From the NCBI RefSeq assembly GCF_032681285.1, contig NZ_CP136336.1, positions 545,001-609,000 of the forward strand: DNA of 64,000 nucleotides. Reading direction: 5' to 3'. The notes below the pieces were generated by a model. The model made no database searches. It worked only from the letters and a program-made list of their open reading frames with translations, and had not been told where the DNA came from. The position numbers were made by a program, and so were the translations under genes. The stretch is from Piscinibacter gummiphilus (GTDB lineage Bacteria; Pseudomonadota; Gammaproteobacteria; Burkholderiales; Burkholderiaceae_C). How positions within the stretch are numbered: the stretch's first letter is position 1; every line of letters starts with the position of its first letter. Shown here in pieces: positions 1 through 10,978 of the stretch.

Positions 1-2099
<2,099 letters not shown>

Positions 2100-2240
2100 A
2101 TAATTTTGACGAATGTCGAATGGGTAAGCTGTTATGTCAGTCTTCAGATTGAAGTGGCGCAATCATATTGCTGATCACAGGTAAATACTGTGCGACTCTA
2201 CAAATTGGCCGCTTTGAGTTTCAAAGCGGTGATCGGTTAA

Positions 2241-2354
2241 GCCTGATGACCATAGCGAGGTGGTCCCACTCCTTCCCATCCCGAACAGGACAGTGAAACG
2301 CCTCAGCGCCGATGATAGTGCGGATTCCCGTGTGAAAGTAGGACATTGTCAGGC
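2241..2354 (+). rRNA. rrf: 5S ribosomal RNA
   Basis: This is a typical betaproteobacterial 5S gene of about 114 bases. It starts GCCUGAUGACCAUAGCGAGG, contains the conserved CCCAUCCCGAACAGGACAGU loop-B/C region, and ends with a 3' strand complementary to the 5' end (GUCAGGCU). It follows the 23S gene after a spacer of about 140 bases with no tRNA. The rRNA terminator lies directly downstream. Confidence 0.97.
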
Positions 2355-2363
2355 TATTAATAG

Positions 2364-2396
2364 AAAACCCCCGTCACGTTCGTGGCGGGGGTTTTT
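2364..2396 (+). terminator. rRNA operon rho-independent terminator
   Basis: A 14-bp stem (2364-2377 with 2382-2395, one G-T pair) carries a GTTC loop. It begins with an A-run and ends in a T-run, ten bases after the 5S gene. It has the shape of a strong intrinsic terminator closing the rRNA operon. Confidence 0.93.
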
Positions 2397-2454
2397 GCTT
2401 TTGTGCGCGGCGCGGGAGCCCTATGCCCTAAAAAGCGCTGCCTCTTCTCTGACA

Positions 2455-2480
2455 CAAAAAAGGTCGCTTGCTTGCGACCT
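2455..2480 (-). terminator. rho-independent terminator of fadD
   Basis: Read on the minus strand, the perfect 7-bp stem AGGTCGC/GCGACCT with a 6-base loop (2461-2480) is followed by six T residues (2460-2455). It lies 24 bases after the fadD stop codon. Together with the rRNA terminator it insulates two convergent transcripts. Confidence 0.88.
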
Positions 2481-2503
2481 ATTTTGGAGCGCTGACAGCT
2501 TCT

Positions 2504-4195
2504 CTACGCCGTCGTGGGGCGCAGCTCTCGCCGAAGAATCTTGCCAACGTTGGACTTTGGTAAGTCGTTTCTGAACTCGATGTGCTTCGGACGTTTGTAG
2601 CCAGTGAAATTCTGGGTGCAATAGTCGAACAACGCCTCCTCCGTGAGCGTTGGGTCTTTTCGAACCACGAAAAGCTTGACCACTTCCCCGGACTTCTCGT
2701 CCGGGACGCCGATCGCGGCGCACTCGAGCACACCAGGGTGCAACCCCACAACCTGCTCGATTTCGTTCGGGTAGACGTTGAAGCCGGACACCAAGATCAT
2801 GTCCTTCTTGCGGTCGACGATCTTGGTGTAGCCGTTCGCATCCATCACTCCCACGTCGCCGGATTTGAAGAAGCCATCCGGCGTCATGACCTTCGCGGTC
2901 TCGTCCGGTCTGTTCCAGTAGCCCGCCATGACCTGTGGGCCGCGGATGCAGATTTCGCCAGGTTCTCCGTATGGGACGTCACGCCCGTCGTCATCTCGAA
3001 TGGCGATGTCGGTCAGTGGCACCGGCAGGCCGATCGATCCAGTGAAAGCAGAGATGTCGAAACGATTGATCGTGGCCACGGGCGATGTTTCGGAAAGGCC
3101 GTAGCCTTCGACCACCGGACAGCCCGTGATCTTGAGCCAACGCTCCGCCGTCGCCTGCTGAACGGCCATGCCGCCGCCATTCGAGATCTTCAGACCCGAA
3201 AAATCGAGCTTCGGAAAATCGGGATGGTTCGCGAGCGCATTGAACAAGGTGTTCACCGCGGGGAACATGTGGACCTGGTGCTTGCGCAAGGTGTCGATGA
3301 AGCCTGGGATGTCACGCGGATTCGGGATCAGCAGGTTGAGAATGCCCAACCGCGCGCCCAGCATGTAGCAGGCCGTCAGCGCGAAGATGTGATAAAGCGG
3401 CAGCGCGCACACGGCGACCATCTGGACATTCGCGTCGATCGTCGCCAATCGCGGCTGGAACCACGCTTCGGACTGCAGGATGTTGGCGACCACATTGCGG
3501 TGAAGCAAGGTGGCCCCCTTTGAAACGCCGGTCGTCCCACCCGTGTACTGCAGGAACGCCACGCTCTCGGGTGTCAGTTTCGGGCGCTGCAAGGTCTGAC
3601 GTGAACCTTCGGACACCGCCGTGTTGAAACGGGTGACCGTGCGCCCATCGCCCACCGGCAAGCGGAACGGCGGCACCATCTTCTTGACGTTGCGCACGAC
3701 AAGATTGACCAGCGCTCCTTTTGCCGCGCCGAGCAGGTCACCCATCGAGGCCAGCACGACGTGGCGCACCTTGGTGTTGCCGATCACCTGCTCCAGCGTC
3801 TTGGCGAAGTTCTCCAGGATAAAGATTGCTTCGGCGCCGGAATCCTTGAGCTGGTGCTCCAGTTCGCGCGGCGTATAGAGCGGGTTGACGTTCACGACCA
3901 CGAAGCCGCCGCGCAAGATGGCGGCGATGGTCGGCATGTACTGGAGCACATTGGGCATCATGATCGCCACGCGCGCGCCCGGCTGCAGGCCTTTGGCCTG
4001 GAGCCAGGCGGCCAAGGCGGTGGACATGCGGTCGATGTCGCGGAACTTGAGCGACGCCTCCATGCAGATCGCAGCGGTGCGCTCGCCGTACTTGGCGTAA
4101 GACTCCTCGAGCAACTCGACGAGCGAGTTGTACTGGTTGAGGTTGACGTCGGTCGGGACGCCGGGGGGATAGCTCTTCAGCCAGGGTTTTTCCAT
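2504..4195 (-). CDS. fadD: long-chain fatty acid-CoA ligase FadD
   Basis: This enzyme activates long-chain fatty acids to acyl-CoA with ATP, the entry step of beta-oxidation, at the inner face of the inner membrane. The 563-aa product is collinear with E. coli FadD. It has the AMP-binding P-loop YTGGTTGVSKGA near residue 215, GGGMAVQQATAERW near 340, GYGLSETSP near 365, and the FACS signature DRKKDMILVSGFNVYPNEIE near 450. The C-terminal SNVGKILRREL contains the catalytic lysine. The ATG at 4195 (MEKPWLKSYP) matches the FadD N-terminus. A GTG three codons upstream is in frame but neither start has a good Shine-Dalgarno sequence. The gene is monocistronic and ends in its own terminator. Confidence 0.95.
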   Translation of the reverse strand: MEKPWLKSYPPGVPTDVNLNQYNSLVELLEESYAKYGERTAAICMEASLKFRDIDRMSTALAAWLQAKGLQPGARVAIMMPNVLQYMPTIAAILRGGFVVVNVNPLYTPRELEHQLKDSGAEAIFILENFAKTLEQVIGNTKVRHVVLASMGDLLGAAKGALVNLVVRNVKKMVPPFRLPVGDGRTVTRFNTAVSEGSRQTLQRPKLTPESVAFLQYTGGTTGVSKGATLLHRNVVANILQSEAWFQPRLATIDANVQMVAVCALPLYHIFALTACYMLGARLGILNLLIPNPRDIPGFIDTLRKHQVHMFPAVNTLFNALANHPDFPKLDFSGLKISNGGGMAVQQATAERWLKITGCPVVEGYGLSETSPVATINRFDISAFTGSIGLPVPLTDIAIRDDDGRDVPYGEPGEICIRGPQVMAGYWNRPDETAKVMTPDGFFKSGDVGVMDANGYTKIVDRKKDMILVSGFNVYPNEIEQVVGLHPGVLECAAIGVPDEKSGEVVKLFVVRKDPTLTEEALFDYCTQNFTGYKRPKHIEFRNDLPKSNVGKILRRELRPTTA

Positions 4196-4250
4196 GCTGT
4201 TCACGCCGAGTTTTGACCGCGCGGATGATCCAGCCGCCGAAGAAGGGCGG

Positions 4251-4961
4251 CTACGGTAGTTGTCCTAGCGCCTTCAAGGCGGCCGCATCTTCTGCGTCAA
4301 ACAGTGCACTCAGCAACGCATGCTCGCGGGTACTCACCGTGCCGAGGAACTCTTGTGCGCCTCGCATCGCGAGAAACGTGTCGAACCCGCTTTCCAGAAA
4401 GCCTTGCAAGGCGGACAGACCCGCCGCGCGTGCGGGCCCACGCATCATCCGAAGACTGTGACGCAGCAGGGGCTTGCGGGTAAGGGTGTCGAGCTCGCGG
4501 CCCACGTCGAGGGTGAGCGCCACCTGCTGTTCTCGTTCACGCGCGTGCCCGACGGACCGCCAGGCCGCCACGTAGGCCAGCGCATCGACTTCGGGGCCGT
4601 CGAGCGCATGTGCCATCGCTGAATCGAGTTGCTCCGACAGTGCATGCAGGCCGGCGAGCGTGGCCACGGTCGCGACCACGTCGCGCGGAAACAGGCGCAC
4701 CAGGGCCGGCACCACGCGTGCGAACTGCGCGTCGCGGTGGCTGAAATCGCTCGGACCGTACAGCTCGTCGAGGAAGAACCGCGCTGCCGCGCCATAGCGC
4801 GGCGTCGCCAGCAGGTCCGCATAGGTGTGCGCGAAGCGACGCTGCTGATAGGCCTTCAAAGCCTGCACGCGCATGTGCAGCTCGGGTGAGGCTGCCCGCA
4901 GGCGCCGTTCATGTTCGACGGTTTCCAGGTGGCCGAGGATCAAGGCAGCAGGTGTAGACAT
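4251..4961 (-). CDS. FFLEELY-motif family protein (FFLDELY variant)
   Basis: The 236-aa protein is predicted soluble and alpha-helical, with no signal peptide or membrane segment. It carries the motif ARFFLDELYGPSDFSHRDAQ near residue 60, the diagnostic signature of a conserved proteobacterial family named after FFLEELY, here with Glu replaced by Asp. The family has no established biochemical function to my knowledge. The gene sits 55 bases upstream of fadD on the same strand, so co-transcription with fatty-acid activation is possible. Start is the ATG at 4961. Confidence 0.75.
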   Translation of the reverse strand: MSTPAALILGHLETVEHERRLRAASPELHMRVQALKAYQQRRFAHTYADLLATPRYGAAARFFLDELYGPSDFSHRDAQFARVVPALVRLFPRDVVATVATLAGLHALSEQLDSAMAHALDGPEVDALAYVAAWRSVGHAREREQQVALTLDVGRELDTLTRKPLLRHSLRMMRGPARAAGLSALQGFLESGFDTFLAMRGAQEFLGTVSTREHALLSALFDAEDAAALKALGQLP

Positions 4962-5045
4962 CGTTCAAGCGCGGGTTTCTCTGGGCGCCGAGTAGTCGTG
5001 TGTCTCTACGGCGTTGCGGGGGAATGATGCAACACTGACCGCCAC

Positions 5046-5552
5046 ATGGAACGACGCAGCCTTCTGAAACTCGGCGTGGGCGCCGCTGCGCTGCTCGCAC
5101 TGGCCGGTGGCGGCGTGGCCTTGTTCCAGCCCGGGCTGGCCGCTGGCCGGCTGACCGACTCGGGAAAGCGGGTGTTCGAAGCGGTCGCCCGCGCCGTGCT
5201 CGACGGCAGCCTGCCTCGGGCCGCCTCCGAACAACGCGCAGCGCTCTCCGCGCAGCTCAAGCGCCTGGACGACGTCATCCTCGCGTTCCCCGCCGCCGTA
5301 CAGGCCGAACTCTCGCAACTGCTCGCGATTCTTTCGAACGGCGCCGGCCGCCGCCTGCTCGCCGGCCTGTCGACCGACTGGCCGGACGCGAGCGTTGCCG
5401 AGATCCAGGCGGCCTTCGATGACATGCGCTTGTCGGGCCTCGCTGCGCGTCAGCAGGCGTACCACGCCCTGCGCGACCTCACCAATGCCGCCTTCTATGC
5501 CGATGCCTCGGCGTGGCGGCTGATGGGCTACCCGGGGCCTCGGCCGATATGA
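5046..5552 (+). CDS. Tat-signal small subunit partnering a GMC oxidoreductase
   Basis: The 168-aa protein begins MERRSLLKLGVG followed by an alanine/leucine-rich stretch, a twin-arginine export signal with the arginine pair at residues 3-4. The mature part (SGKRVFEAVARAVLDGSLP onward) resembles the small subunit (subunit 3) of membrane gluconate/sorbitol-type dehydrogenases. Its stop overlaps the ATG of the GMC oxidoreductase (ATGA at 5549-5552), so the two are translationally coupled. The flavoprotein lacks its own signal, so this subunit probably carries it through the Tat system as a folded complex. No cytochrome c subunit follows, unlike classical three-subunit enzymes. The family assignment is moderate. 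Confidence 0.7.
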   Translation: MERRSLLKLGVGAAALLALAGGGVALFQPGLAAGRLTDSGKRVFEAVARAVLDGSLPRAASEQRAALSAQLKRLDDVILAFPAAVQAELSQLLAILSNGAGRRLLAGLSTDWPDASVAEIQAAFDDMRLSGLAARQQAYHALRDLTNAAFYADASAWRLMGYPGPRPI

Positions 5553-7183
5553 CCAGCACGACCGCCAGCACCATCCCCGACCCGATACGCAGCGGCCTTC
5601 AACGGGGCTGGCGCGTGCGCGGCGGCGCGCACGGGCCCTTGCCCGCTCGCATCACCTGCGACGTGGCCATCATCGGCAGTGGCGCCGGTGCCGGCATCAC
5701 CGCCGAGCTGCTCACGCACGCCGGGCTGCAGGTCGTGCTGGTGGAAGAAGGCCCGCTCAAGAGCAGCAGCGACTTCCGCCAGCTCGAGAGCGAGGCCTAC
5801 CCGAGCCTCTACCAGGAGTCCGCGGGCCGCAAGACCGCCGACAAGGCGATCACCATCCTGCAAGGCCGCTGCGTGGGTGGTTCCACCACGGTGAACTGGA
5901 CGAGTTCCTTCCGCACGCCGCCCACCACGCTGGAGCACTGGCAGCAGCACTTCGGGCTGACCGACTACACCGAGGCGGCGCTGGCGCCGTGGTTCGCCCA
6001 GGCCGAGCAGCGCCTCAACATCGGCCCCTGGCTGACGCCGGCCAACCGCAACAACGAGGTGCTGCGTGCCGGTGCGCGTCGCCTGGGCATCTCTGCGGCT
6101 GGCATCCAGCGCAATGTCAAAGGCTGCTGGAACCTCGGTTCCTGCGGCATGGGCTGCCCCACCAACGCCAAGCAGTCGATGCTGGTGACCACGATCCCGA
6201 CCGCGCTCGACCGGGGCGCCACGCTGCTCGTGGAGACCCGCGCCGACGCCTTCGTGGTGGGCCACGGCCAAGTGCAGGCGCTCGTGTGCACGCCGGTCGC
6301 GGGCAACGGCGCGCCCGTTCACGGGGCCGCTCCGACACGCATCGTCGCCCGCCATTTCGTCGTCGCCGGTGGCGCAATCAACAGCCCGGCGCTGCTGATG
6401 CGATCGGGCGTGCCCGATCCGCACCGCCTGCTCGGCAAGCGAACCTTTCTCCATCCGGTGGTGATCTCGGCCGCCACCTTCGACGAGCGCGTCGAAGCCT
6501 GGAGCGGCGCGCCGCAGACGCTCTACAGCGACCACTTCCTGCACAGCCAGCCGATCGACGGGCCGATGGGCTACAAGCTCGAAGCGCCGCCGATGCATCC
6601 GGTGATCGTTTCGACCACCCTCACCGGCCACGGGCAGGCGCAGGCAGACCTCCTGAAGCAGTTTCCCCAGACGCAAGGCCTGCTCGCCCTGCTGCGCGAC
6701 GGCTTCCACGCCGATTCCCCGGGGGGCACCGTGCAACTGCGCGACGACGGATCGCCCGTGCTCGACTACCCCTTGAACGACTACGTGATGGACGGCGCCC
6801 GTCGTGCGTTCCTGAGCATGGCCGAGATCCAGTTTGCCGCCGGGGCGCGCCAGGTGTCGCCGGTGCACGAAATGGCGCGCCAATACACCAGCTGGGCACA
6901 GGCGCGCGAGGCGATCCAGGCGCTGCCGATGAAGCCGCTGCTGACGCGCGTCGTGAGCGCGCATGTGATGGGCGGCTGCGCGATGGCCGGGCACGAGCGG
7001 CAGGGCGTGGTGCGCCCGGACGGCGTGCATTGGCAACTGGCCAATCTGTCGGTGCACGACGGCTCGCTGTTCCCCACGAGCATCGGCGCCAACCCGCAAC
7101 TCTCGGTGTACGGCGTGGCCAACCGGCTGGCCACCGGCTTGGCCATGTCATTGACGGGAAGAGACGTACAGCTGGTCGCGTAG
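5549..7183 (+). CDS. GMC family FAD-dependent oxidoreductase
   Basis: This 544-aa protein is a glucose-methanol-choline oxidoreductase that would oxidise an alcohol, sterol or sugar. The FAD-binding dinucleotide fold is at residues 40-60 (VAIIGSGAGAG, then the acidic end of strand 2 in VVLVEEGP). GGSTTVNWTSSFRTP around 110 is the family's flavin-attachment region. The C-terminal HVMGGCAMAG and GANPQLSVYGVANR hold the catalytic histidine and conserved asparagine region. NLGSCGMGCPTNAKQS near 190 is a cysteine-rich insert seen in the cholesterol-oxidase/long-chain-alcohol-oxidase branch. The start overlaps the stop of the Tat-signal gene. The substrate cannot be read from sequence. Confidence 0.88.
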   Translation: MTSTTASTIPDPIRSGLQRGWRVRGGAHGPLPARITCDVAIIGSGAGAGITAELLTHAGLQVVLVEEGPLKSSSDFRQLESEAYPSLYQESAGRKTADKAITILQGRCVGGSTTVNWTSSFRTPPTTLEHWQQHFGLTDYTEAALAPWFAQAEQRLNIGPWLTPANRNNEVLRAGARRLGISAAGIQRNVKGCWNLGSCGMGCPTNAKQSMLVTTIPTALDRGATLLVETRADAFVVGHGQVQALVCTPVAGNGAPVHGAAPTRIVARHFVVAGGAINSPALLMRSGVPDPHRLLGKRTFLHPVVISAATFDERVEAWSGAPQTLYSDHFLHSQPIDGPMGYKLEAPPMHPVIVSTTLTGHGQAQADLLKQFPQTQGLLALLRDGFHADSPGGTVQLRDDGSPVLDYPLNDYVMDGARRAFLSMAEIQFAAGARQVSPVHEMARQYTSWAQAREAIQALPMKPLLTRVVSAHVMGGCAMAGHERQGVVRPDGVHWQLANLSVHDGSLFPTSIGANPQLSVYGVANRLATGLAMSLTGRDVQLVA

Positions 7184-7192
7184 CATCGCCGC

Positions 7193-8086
7193 ATGCTCGC
7201 CAGGCTCCAGCAGTTCATCACCCTCGGGCTCCTTGCCACCGCCGTCGCATGGGCCCTCTGGTGCGTGCAACGCGGCTACACGACCTGGGCGTGGGCGGGC
7301 GCGGCGCTGCTGGTGTTCGGCTATGCGATCTTTCTCGCGATCGAACTCGTGCTCGTCTGGTTCGTGCACGGCAACGATCCCGCGCCCAAGGCATCGGCCG
7401 CGCAGCTTTTCAAGGCGTGGTGGGCCGAAGTCCTGGCGGCGCCGCGGGTCTTCTGCTGGCAGCAACCCTTCCGCTCTCGCCGTGAGCCTGACCATCTGCC
7501 CCCCTCATCGGGCCGCCGCGGGGTGGTGCTGGTGCACGGTTTCGTCTGCAACCGCGGCTTCTGGAACCGCTGGATGCCGCAGTTGCGCGTGCGGGGCGTG
7601 CCGTTCATCGCGGTCAACCTCGAGCCCGTGTTCGGCACCATCAGCGACTATGTGCCCATCATCGAAGACGCCGTGAAGCGCCTCGAGCACAGCACCGGGC
7701 AGGCGCCGGTGCTCGTCGGCCACAGCATGGGCGGGCTGGCGATTCGTGCGTGGTACGCCGCCAGCGGCGCGGGCCGGGTGCACCGTGTTGTGACCATCGG
7801 CAGCCCGCATCGCGGCACCTGGCTCGCGCGGTTTGCCAGCACGCAGAATGCGCGCGAGATGGCGCTCGGCACCGACTGGCAGCGCGCGCTCGAAGCGCTG
7901 GAGCCGGCCCAGCACTTCGAGCGCTTCATCTGCTTCTACAGCCACTGCGACAACGTCGTCTTCCCGGCTTCCACGGCCACGCTGCCCGGTGCCGACAACC
8001 GCCATCTGGTCGGCATGGCGCACGTGCACATGGTCGACCACCCGCTGGTGCTGCAGGCGGTGCTCGGGACGGTCGTCCCGGAGTAG
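7193..8086 (+). CDS. alpha/beta hydrolase, triacylglycerol-lipase-like
   Basis: The 297-aa protein begins with two probable membrane helices (residues about 5-25 and 33-60). An alpha/beta-hydrolase domain follows, with the oxyanion-hole segment VLVHGFVCNRGFW near 112-124 and the nucleophile elbow GHSMGG (Ser178). TIGSPHRGTWLARFA near 205 is typical of EstA/lipase-class enzymes, and the catalytic histidine is probably in the C-terminal VGMAHVHMVDHP. It is a likely membrane-anchored esterase or lipase. It starts 9 bases after the GMC gene and is probably in the same operon. Confidence 0.85.
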   Translation: MLARLQQFITLGLLATAVAWALWCVQRGYTTWAWAGAALLVFGYAIFLAIELVLVWFVHGNDPAPKASAAQLFKAWWAEVLAAPRVFCWQQPFRSRREPDHLPPSSGRRGVVLVHGFVCNRGFWNRWMPQLRVRGVPFIAVNLEPVFGTISDYVPIIEDAVKRLEHSTGQAPVLVGHSMGGLAIRAWYAASGAGRVHRVVTIGSPHRGTWLARFASTQNAREMALGTDWQRALEALEPAQHFERFICFYSHCDNVVFPASTATLPGADNRHLVGMAHVHMVDHPLVLQAVLGTVVPE

Positions 8087-8090
8087 GGCC

Positions 8091-8963
8091 TCAATAGACG
8101 CGGTCGCTCGGCAGCCGCGAGTCGGCGGCGAGTTCGCCTTCGCGCGACACGCGTTCGTAGAGCGGCGTGAAGTCGGGCGCCGTGGCGTCGAAGAGCTGCT
8201 CGAAGCCGGTGATGACGAAGTAGGTGGTCTGGTAGTCGTCGATGCGATAGCGGGTGCGCATGATGCGTTCGACGTCGAAGCCCAGGCGTTGCGGTGCTGG
8301 GCTCTGCACGCTGTGGCGCAGCTCGCCGGCCGACGAGAGGATGCCCGCGCCATAAGCGCGCAGGCCCTGCGGCGTGGCGATGAGACCGAACTCCACCGTG
8401 TACCAGTAGAGACGCGCGAGGTACTCGCAGGCCTGCAGCCGGCTGGCCTTCAGCCCCCCCGCGCCATAGGCCTGCATGTAGTCGGCGAAGACCGGGTTGA
8501 AGAGCAGCGGCACGTGGCCGAAGAGGTCGTGGAAGACGTCGGGCTCGACCACGTAGTCGAACTCTTCCGGCTTACGGATCCAGCCCGTGACGGGAAAGCG
8601 CCGCTGCGCCAGCAACGCGAAAAAAGCCTCTTCCGGGATGAGGCCGGGCACGGCGACCACCTCCCACTTCGTGGCGCGGTGCAGCCGCTCCGACAACGCA
8701 TCGAAGCGCGGGATGTGATGCGGCTCGCCGAGCTGCGCGACGGCGGCGATGAATTCCTCGCAGGCCAGGCCCGGCAACTGCGCGGCCTGACGCTGGTAAA
8801 GGCGCTCGTAGAGCGCGTGGTCGTCGGGGGTGTAGCGCGACCACTGCTGTTCGCAGGTGTAGTCGGCGCGGGCGGAGGCGTAGTCGCCGCGGGGTGGGCG
8901 GGTGCCGGTGCCGTAGGTGACCGGCGCGACCCCCTGGTTGACTGCCTTGTGAGCGTTGGCCAT
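8091..8963 (-). CDS. phhA: phenylalanine 4-monooxygenase
   Basis: The enzyme hydroxylates L-phenylalanine to L-tyrosine using O2, tetrahydropterin and non-haem iron. The 290-aa bacterial short form contains PDVFHDLFGHVPLL, giving the iron ligands His145 and His150, and the third ligand Glu191 in YWYTVEFGL. ATG at 8963 (MANAHKAVNQ) is preferred because the upstream in-frame extension to 9035 is compositionally unlike the family. It is convergent with the lipase gene, with four bases between stops. No pterin carbinolamine dehydratase gene is adjacent. Tyrosine produced here has no visible link to the aryl-polyene cluster, whose head group appears to come from chorismate. Confidence 0.95.
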   Translation of the reverse strand: MANAHKAVNQGVAPVTYGTGTRPPRGDYASARADYTCEQQWSRYTPDDHALYERLYQRQAAQLPGLACEEFIAAVAQLGEPHHIPRFDALSERLHRATKWEVVAVPGLIPEEAFFALLAQRRFPVTGWIRKPEEFDYVVEPDVFHDLFGHVPLLFNPVFADYMQAYGAGGLKASRLQACEYLARLYWYTVEFGLIATPQGLRAYGAGILSSAGELRHSVQSPAPQRLGFDVERIMRTRYRIDDYQTTYFVITGFEQLFDATAPDFTPLYERVSREGELAADSRLPSDRVY

Positions 8964-9036
8964 GGCGGTTCGTGCAGACGAGAGAGCCGTAGGTTCCCGC
9001 GTGTGGCCGGTTTTGGCAAGCGGCGCCGTTCCCACC

Positions 9037-9885
9037 TCAGCTTTCGATGTCGCGCACGAACTGCAGCGTGGCCGGCTCGGAGAGGTTGAGCAGCTGCGCC
9101 AGCGCCGTGATGTCGTCGGGGATCGCCGGGTTGTCCCAGCTCTCGGCGCTGTGGCGGGCGAGGCGCACGGCCAGCATCACGTTCTGAACCGACGGGTGGC
9201 GGGCGTGGCGATCGTCGGTGATCCGGATCAGCAACTCGGGCAGAGCCCAGGCGCGCATCAACGCCTGCTGCAGGTCGAAGAGCTGGATGTTGAGCACCTG
9301 CTGCTGGACCGCATGCGAGCGCAGCGTCGGGTCGGCCTTCTGCGCGCTGCGCATCTTGAGCGCGAGCGTCGGGGCATGGCACCACAGCAGCATCTCGGCG
9401 AAGTCGTGCAGCAGCGTGGCCTCGTAGATCACGGCGGCGTCGTGGTCCATGCGGTGCACGGCGAACGACAGCGCGAACTGCGCGGCGCGGTGTGCTCGGC
9501 GCAATACCTCGCCCACGCCTTCGAGCGCCTCTGGCTGGTCACCCAGCCAGTCTTCGATGGCCGGTTGCCGGCCGAAATTGCCGAAGAACGGCGAAATGCC
9601 CATCATCACCACGGCCGCGGTCACGGTTTCGACGTCGGTGATGAGCCGCGGCGGCCGGTGTGTCGAGGCATAGGCCAGCACCTTGAGCGTCATCAGCGGG
9701 TCGTCGGCCACCATCTCGCCGATGAGGTTCGCGTCGACGTCGTCCTCGTTCGCCCGCATCGCTTCGAGCGCGTCGGCCGTGCTGCCCAGCACCGGGATCT
9801 CGGCATCGCGGAAATGCCTCACCCAGGCGTCCAGGTCACGCAGCGCTTGCGTGACGAACGAAGGGGGCGTTGCGATCGGGTCCAC
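9037..9885 (-). CDS. HDOD domain-containing protein
   Basis: The 282-aa soluble protein matches the HDOD domain, an all-helical relative of HD phosphohydrolases. IPVLGSTADALEAMRANEDD leads into LIGEMVADDPLMTLKVLAYA and VETVTAAVVMMGISPFFGNF, which is the characteristic core, and a partial HD-like motif ATLLHDFAEMLLW lies near residue 160. HDOD proteins act in signal transduction and usually lack metal-dependent hydrolase activity. No GGDEF or receiver domain is fused here. The gene lies upstream of phhA on the same strand, about 70 bases away. Confidence 0.85.
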   Translation of the reverse strand: MDPIATPPSFVTQALRDLDAWVRHFRDAEIPVLGSTADALEAMRANEDDVDANLIGEMVADDPLMTLKVLAYASTHRPPRLITDVETVTAAVVMMGISPFFGNFGRQPAIEDWLGDQPEALEGVGEVLRRAHRAAQFALSFAVHRMDHDAAVIYEATLLHDFAEMLLWCHAPTLALKMRSAQKADPTLRSHAVQQQVLNIQLFDLQQALMRAWALPELLIRITDDRHARHPSVQNVMLAVRLARHSAESWDNPAIPDDITALAQLLNLSEPATLQFVRDIES

Positions 9886-9952
9886 GTCGGCTCGTCGAAA
9901 AGGAGGTACTTCTTACCGTGGTTATCGGCCGCCGCCGCGGCCGACTTGAGCC

Positions 9953-10960
9953 TCAGCGCCCGCCAAGCTTGGCCTTCTGGTCGAGGCCCACGCGTCTGTT
10001 CACGAATTGCAGCGCCGCCACCTTCGACAGATCGACCTCGCCCGCCTTGTAGAGGCCGGCCTTGACCATCTGCGCATGGAAGTCGTTGATGCGCGCCTGG
10101 CTCATCGCACCAATGCCTGCGGCAAGCGACTCGCCCGAGTCGACGATGCCCTGCTGCTTCATCAGCGCGACCGAGGCTTCCATCTCGGCCTCGGTCATCT
10201 CGGGGTTGTCTTTCATCATCAGCGCCGCCGCGGCCTTGCGGTCGCCGTAGAGGTAGTTCACCCAGCCGATGATGGAGGCGTCGACGAAGCGCTGTACCAG
10301 GTCCGGTTTGGCCTTGACGGTCTCGGCGCGCGCTTCGATCAGCGTCGAGTAGGTCGAGAAGCCGTGGTCGGCCAGCAGGTGCACCACCGGCTTGAACTTG
10401 CCCTGGTTCTGCACGTAGATCGGCTCGGCCACCGAATACCCCTGCTGGATGGACTTGGGATTCGCCAGGAAGGGGCCGAGGTTGTAGTTGTAGGGCTTGA
10501 GCACTTCGTCCTTGAAGCCGTGCGTGACCTTGAGCCACTGCCACCAGCTGAACTGGCCGTCTTTCGCGATCAGCGCGACCGGCGCGTTCTTCAAGGCCGC
10601 GAAGTTCTCGTAGCCCTGGCCCGGGTGCGCGATGAGCGCCTGCGGGTCTTTCTGGAACATTGCGGCGACCACCACGGTCGGCACGCCGTTCTTCACGTTG
10701 TCGAAGCTGTGCAGCAGGTTGCCCGTCATCAGGAAGTCGATGCGTCCGGCGGGCAGCAGCGGCCGGTTGTTCACCTGCGGGCCGCCTTGCTGGATGGTCA
10801 CGTCGAGCCCGTACTTCCTGTAGGTGCCATCGGCCACGGCCTGGTAGAAGCCGCCGTGCGCGGCCTGAGCCTTCCAGTTGGTCGCGAAGGTCACCTTGTC
10901 CTGGGCGACGGCGGTGCTGCAGGCAAGGGCGGCCAGAGTGGCGAGGGCGAGTGTGCGCAT
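9953..10960 (-). CDS. ABC transporter substrate-binding protein, NMT1/THI5-like
   Basis: The 335-aa protein has a cleavable signal peptide (MRTLALATLAALACSTAVAQ) and a periplasmic-binding-protein domain of the NMT1/THI5 type. The N-terminal VTFATNWKAQAAHGGFYQAV and GGPQVNNRPLLPAGRIDFLM resemble ThiY-like proteins that bind thiamine-pyrimidine precursors. Related proteins bind nitrate, taurine or sulfonates, so the ligand is uncertain. It is the last gene of a three-gene importer operon (ATPase, permease, binding protein). No thiamine riboswitch is visible upstream of the operon. Confidence 0.85.
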   Translation of the reverse strand: MRTLALATLAALACSTAVAQDKVTFATNWKAQAAHGGFYQAVADGTYRKYGLDVTIQQGGPQVNNRPLLPAGRIDFLMTGNLLHSFDNVKNGVPTVVVAAMFQKDPQALIAHPGQGYENFAALKNAPVALIAKDGQFSWWQWLKVTHGFKDEVLKPYNYNLGPFLANPKSIQQGYSVAEPIYVQNQGKFKPVVHLLADHGFSTYSTLIEARAETVKAKPDLVQRFVDASIIGWVNYLYGDRKAAAALMMKDNPEMTEAEMEASVALMKQQGIVDSGESLAAGIGAMSQARINDFHAQMVKAGLYKAGEVDLSKVAALQFVNRRVGLDQKAKLGGR

Positions 10961-10978
10961 GAAGGCTCCAGAGAAAGG

